33,925 nt of DNA. Source: a virus. The DNA lies in the IMG/VR virus record IMGVR_UViG_3300021962_008753, positions 1 to 33,925 of that record. One strand, 5' to 3'. Positions 30,929 through 33,925 of the stretch are shown piece by piece; position 1 is the first letter of the stretch; every line of letters begins with the position of its first letter. The notes beneath the pieces were generated by a model. The model had not been told where the DNA came from. It was given only the letters and a program-made list of their open reading frames with translations, and searched no databases. The translations under genes and the position numbers were made by a program.

Positions 30929-31642
30929 TTAATTTGAAATTTCTACTAAATAATACTTACAAACAAACTCATCAATGATGAATTCAACGTGTGCCAATCC
31001 ATCAGCTGATACTTTAAGTTTTGCGGATGTTGCTTCTTTATTAGCTGTTAAGATTTCTTTAAGGTACTTAGCGGAGAAAGAGATTGGTTTAACATCTCCA
31101 GCGTATCCCTTCTCACAAGTGAATGTTACTCTATTTGTAGAAATAGTTGAATAACCGATAGCCATCTTTAAATCACCACCTTCGGTGAATACAGTGAATG
31201 TATCGATATCAGATAATGCACCCTTTGCTTTGATAAATTTATCAATCATAGTAGATGCCATCTCAATCGAAATGCCAAATTCTGGCAATACTTTTAAATC
31301 CGGAACTGCAGGAATTACACCCAAATCAGCCAATTGATACGAAGTTTCAGTTTCTTCTGAAACCAATTTTAATACAGTTGCTTTATCTCCAACCGTATCA
31401 ACATTTAAAGATAAATCATTATCTAAAATGCCTAATAAATTTTTTAACAATGATGTAGTGTAAATACCAACATTGAATGGTTTTGATGTAAAGCCATTAA
31501 AATCCACTTCACCTAGCATTGTTTTGTCATCTGAAATGAAACGTACAGATAGTTTGTTTCCTTCTGCGTTCCATGCTACCGATTCAATTACTCCACCTAG
31601 TGAATACTTTTGAATGAATCTTTGTAAATTGTTTTTGTTCAT
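30929..31642 (-). CDS. Sliding clamp, T4 gp45-like
   Basis: 237 residues, close to T4 gp45 (228). Two PCNA-type domains are visible: GIYTTSLLKNLLGILDNDLSL around 60-80 and the second after about 125, with FSAKYLKEILTANK and a C-terminal strand HVEFIIDEFVCKYYLVE. The three-copy ring tethers polymerase to DNA. Its own promoter (31674-31705) separates it from the polymerase gene. No Fe-S or catalytic motif, as expected. Identification rests on overall plan and neighbours. Confidence 0.9.
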   Translation of the reverse strand: MNKNNLQRFIQKYSLGGVIESVAWNAEGNKLSVRFISDDKTMLGEVDFNGFTSKPFNVGIYTTSLLKNLLGILDNDLSLNVDTVGDKATVLKLVSEETETSYQLADLGVIPAVPDLKVLPEFGISIEMASTMIDKFIKAKGALSDIDTFTVFTEGGDLKMAIGYSTISTNRVTFTCEKGYAGDVKPISFSAKYLKEILTANKEATSAKLKVSADGLAHVEFIIDEFVCKYYLVEISN

Positions 31643-31673
31643 AATCTAATTTTTAAATTTTATTTTATTGTTA

Positions 31674-31705
31674 CAAATATAAGGAAATATTTCGAATGTT
31701 CCAAA
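31674..31705 (-). promoter_or_regulatory. Bacteroidota-type promoter
   Basis: Reverse strand: TTTGG with TTTG at 31702-31705, exactly 20 nt, TATATTTG at 31674-31681. The upstream element abuts the polymerase stop codon (31706-31708). ATG of the clamp is about 31 nt downstream. Lets clamp and clamp-loader be made in excess over polymerase. Confidence 0.8.
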
Positions 31706-33925
31706 TTAAAATGAGAAAAACTTTTTAGCAGTCTGAGCTTCAGTTGAAGCCTTTTGCCATTTAAGTGCGGTATAGAAATCATCTACCTTATTTTCCATAT
31801 CCGATACATATAATTTATCTCTATCAATATATTGTTCTACGAAATCTATAATTTCTTTTGGGTCATTATAATCTTTAAATGCTACGGTATCTAATCCCAA
31901 TGGATTATTTTTAAGATATACCCATTTTACTTTATCGCCATCTCTGATTGGTTCGTGCTTATATGGACAGTTAAAGAACTTTAATAATCGATTGTAAGTA
32001 ATACCAGCCTTAACGTGTGCAGGAGTTCCTTTCTCAAAAGATGCAATCGATTCACCACCATCCTTTCTCCAACTACCATTATCGTATTTACTTAATTCCT
32101 TAATTGCTCCACCCTTAGCTATCTTATTAACTGGCAATGTTGCCATACTCTTTTTAAAAGTAAGAATTTCTTCATCCATAAAAGCGTTATCTTTACCCAT
32201 TAAGATATCTTTTAACATTTTAGCCATAAAGTCCTGAAATGCTTTGGGGAATGATGAGCGAACTACATCCAATCCTTTAACATCCAACTTATCACATGGG
32301 ATACCATTTTTCAGAATCATCCATTGTGCGTATCGTTTCTTTGCTACCCAAAAACCAGCTTTACTGATGTATTCTTTTTTGATTTCAAATCTATGTTTAT
32401 CTTTTGGAATGAAGAAAAATCTTTCAGCCAACATATCATAGAATGAATTTAAAAACGATTGAGTTTCTTCGGCGATTGTGTTCACTTCTTCAGCCATTCG
32501 GTTTTGGTCGAACTCTTTGTAATTTGGATATCGATGCTTTACCAATGGTTCAGCCATCATATAAATGGAATCAGTATCGATGTACACATTATAATCCTCT
32601 TTAGTTCCGAGTTCTTTCCAATATTTGATATTTGCCATTTCTGCCGTTTTCTTAATAACAGTTTGACCTGTAATCGTAACCGCCTCAGCATTATCAATAT
32701 CATAAAACCGAAAGGCAGGAAGACCAAGCACACCATACATAGAATTGAGAAGAATCTTCTGAACCAACTGCCTTTTAGCATAAAATTCATACTTTTCCGT
32801 ATCTTTCGCTTCACCATATTTTTTTTCTAATTTCCTAAATTCAACACGTTTTTGAAACCAATCGTTTAGGATATCTGCGATTAGACCCGGCTTATCTTGT
32901 GTATAAAGGACTCCATTTGCAGCAACACCTAAATTACTATCTTTAATTACTTCTTTTAATTCCTGTGTACTATATTCGTAAGTATCACCATCTTTACCTA
33001 CTAACTTATATATCTTCTCTACTCCCCTTATATTTTCTTCAGCATCCCAATTTTGGATTTTACCAACCTTTTGTTTCGGACTGATGTTTAGAGTCATAAT
33101 GATAGATGGATATAGGGATGTTAAATCCAAGTCATAAATCCAATCATACTTACCAACGATAGGTTCTTTCACATAAGCTCCGATGAATTTCTCTTCGTTA
33201 TTATCACGAAGTGCTTGCATCCGTTCTTTTCTATCCTTTGGTTTATTAGTTGCTACCAATCCTTTCTTTTTAAGGTATCCTAAGCAAGCTCCCTCTAACC
33301 ATTTTGATGAATAGATGTAATCTTCATATGGTACATATCCGGCGTGACAAACTGCTCTACACAATTCAATAAACTGAAGTTTCTCATCCATTGCTACAAC
33401 TAAGTCCACATCGACAATATTATACTCAATGAATTTCTCTAAATCGTTTTCAAATAAATCATCCAAACTTCCCTCATATTCAATCTTACCTCTACCCAAC
33501 TCTTTGGTTGCTATATAATTTAATGTGTAAGATGCTTCCAATGTATAAGTGTATGTTTTGTATAGATTGATATAATCCAAAATAGCTACACCACCGAAAC
33601 TAAACTTTTCTCTATATGGAGACCAGAATGCCTGTCCAATCGGTGATAATCTTTTAGCATTACCTTCACCACATACGTTCTTTAATCGGTTATACAAATA
33701 TGGAATATCAAAGAAATCTATATTCCAACCCGTTAGAATCGTTGGATTAATTTCCTCATAGTAATTAAGGAAAGCATATAATAGATTTTTCTCATTATCA
33801 AAAATGTGAACGTTAACTTCTCTACCATCTTTGTTAAAGTTTTTGGCATTGTTTTTTACTTTTCTTTCTTTATCTAATACGAATACATCATACAATTTAG
33901 TTGCTCCATCATGTGCAGCAATTGC
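31706..33925 (-). CDS. DNA polymerase, family B (T4 gp43-like), 5' end off the window
   Basis: 739 residues visible, open at the right edge: the frame runs through the TTG at 33895 to the last base (AIAAHDGATK precedes it), so the N-terminus with exonuclease motif I is missing. Exo II TGWNIDFFDIP; Exo III YNIVDVDL; polymerase motif A YDLDLTSLYPSII; motif B KILLNSMYGVLG; motif C YIDTDSIYM. The C-terminal AKKFFSF is a probable clamp-binding peptide, in keeping with gp43 proteins. Exonuclease and polymerase motifs visible are all intact. Confidence 0.97.
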   Translation of the reverse strand, partial: AIAAHDGATKLYDVFVLDKERKVKNNAKNFNKDGREVNVHIFDNEKNLLYAFLNYYEEINPTILTGWNIDFFDIPYLYNRLKNVCGEGNAKRLSPIGQAFWSPYREKFSFGGVAILDYINLYKTYTYTLEASYTLNYIATKELGRGKIEYEGSLDDLFENDLEKFIEYNIVDVDLVVAMDEKLQFIELCRAVCHAGYVPYEDYIYSSKWLEGACLGYLKKKGLVATNKPKDRKERMQALRDNNEEKFIGAYVKEPIVGKYDWIYDLDLTSLYPSIIMTLNISPKQKVGKIQNWDAEENIRGVEKIYKLVGKDGDTYEYSTQELKEVIKDSNLGVAANGVLYTQDKPGLIADILNDWFQKRVEFRKLEKKYGEAKDTEKYEFYAKRQLVQKILLNSMYGVLGLPAFRFYDIDNAEAVTITGQTVIKKTAEMANIKYWKELGTKEDYNVYIDTDSIYMMAEPLVKHRYPNYKEFDQNRMAEEVNTIAEETQSFLNSFYDMLAERFFFIPKDKHRFEIKKEYISKAGFWVAKKRYAQWMILKNGIPCDKLDVKGLDVVRSSFPKAFQDFMAKMLKDILMGKDNAFMDEEILTFKKSMATLPVNKIAKGGAIKELSKYDNGSWRKDGGESIASFEKGTPAHVKAGITYNRLLKFFNCPYKHEPIRDGDKVKWVYLKNNPLGLDTVAFKDYNDPKEIIDFVEQYIDRDKLYVSDMENKVDDFYTALKWQKASTEAQTAKKFFSF

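Noticed and set aside
278-32830. Many plus-strand open frames of 60-120 codons
   Set aside because: Each lies antisense to a convincing minus-strand gene, has low-complexity composition (rich in Leu, Phe, Ser, Ile) and no motif. None has a promoter-like site on its own strand.
1-33925. Alternative genetic code or stop-codon recoding
   Set aside because: TAG, TAA and TGA all end genes at sensible positions (TAG for endolysin and cupin, TGA for the 22685 gene), and no gene needs readthrough.

Overview
This window reads as part of a large tailed-phage genome, T4-like in its replication genes, infecting a member of the Bacteroidota. Phage: a B-family DNA polymerase, gp45-type sliding clamp, gp44/gp62-type clamp loader, dUTPase, thymidylate synthase and GH19 endolysin sit in one tightly packed, single-strand gene array with frequent 4-nt start/stop overlaps. 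Host: six promoter-like sites match the Bacteroidota pattern TTTG-N20-TATATTTG (spacing exactly 20 in all six), genes lack Shine-Dalgarno sequences, two exported proteins carry leaders ending in the FGQ pattern common in that phylum, and two small proteins resemble families I know from Bacteroidota (DUF4494-like, histone-H1-like). The genetic code looks standard (TAG is used as a stop) and base composition is AT-rich throughout.

Layout: all 50 genes I support are on the minus strand, so transcription runs from high to low coordinates. 33925-26610: replication and early functions (DNA polymerase, clamp, dUTPase, clamp loader, zinc protein, an SGNH protein, a Cas4/AddB-like Fe-S nuclease, a small regulator-like protein). 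26593-13372: a long promoter-poor operon with nine glycosyltransferase-type genes plus SGNH-fold esterase/acyltransferase-like proteins, two tandem 2-oxoglutarate/Fe(II) oxygenases, a HAD phosphatase and an APS-kinase-like P-loop enzyme. 13329-9678: a degenerate-HNH regulator candidate, a heptose-7-phosphate-kinase-like GHMP enzyme, an IscA-type Fe-S carrier, a histone-like protein, a nucleotidyltransferase and a 2[4Fe-4S] ferredoxin. 9626-6604: small basic proteins, a ParB-like-domain protein, an unknown protein with weak ADP-ribosyltransferase-like features, and the endolysin, closed by a strong terminator. 6518-4559: small membrane proteins, thymidylate synthase and a cupin. 4478-1: a membrane-anchored protein and two large paralogous secreted proteins with cohesin-like and dockerin-like modules, one also carrying a C-type-lectin domain; the last runs off the left edge.

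How it fits together: the right end copies DNA and maintains a thymine/uracil-clean dNTP pool; the middle looks able to activate sugars (heptose kinase, nucleotidyltransferase, possibly the cupin) and assemble and decorate a complex glycan (glycosyltransferases, SGNH, oxygenases). Whether that glycan is placed on the virion, the host envelope or the DNA cannot be told from sequence. The most unusual parts are the glycan island, the exported cohesin/dockerin/lectin pair, and a recurring terminator-promoter cassette together with two apparently leaderless promoters. No tRNA, rRNA, CRISPR array, insertion sequence or attachment site was seen, and no gene-free stretch exceeds about 110 bases.
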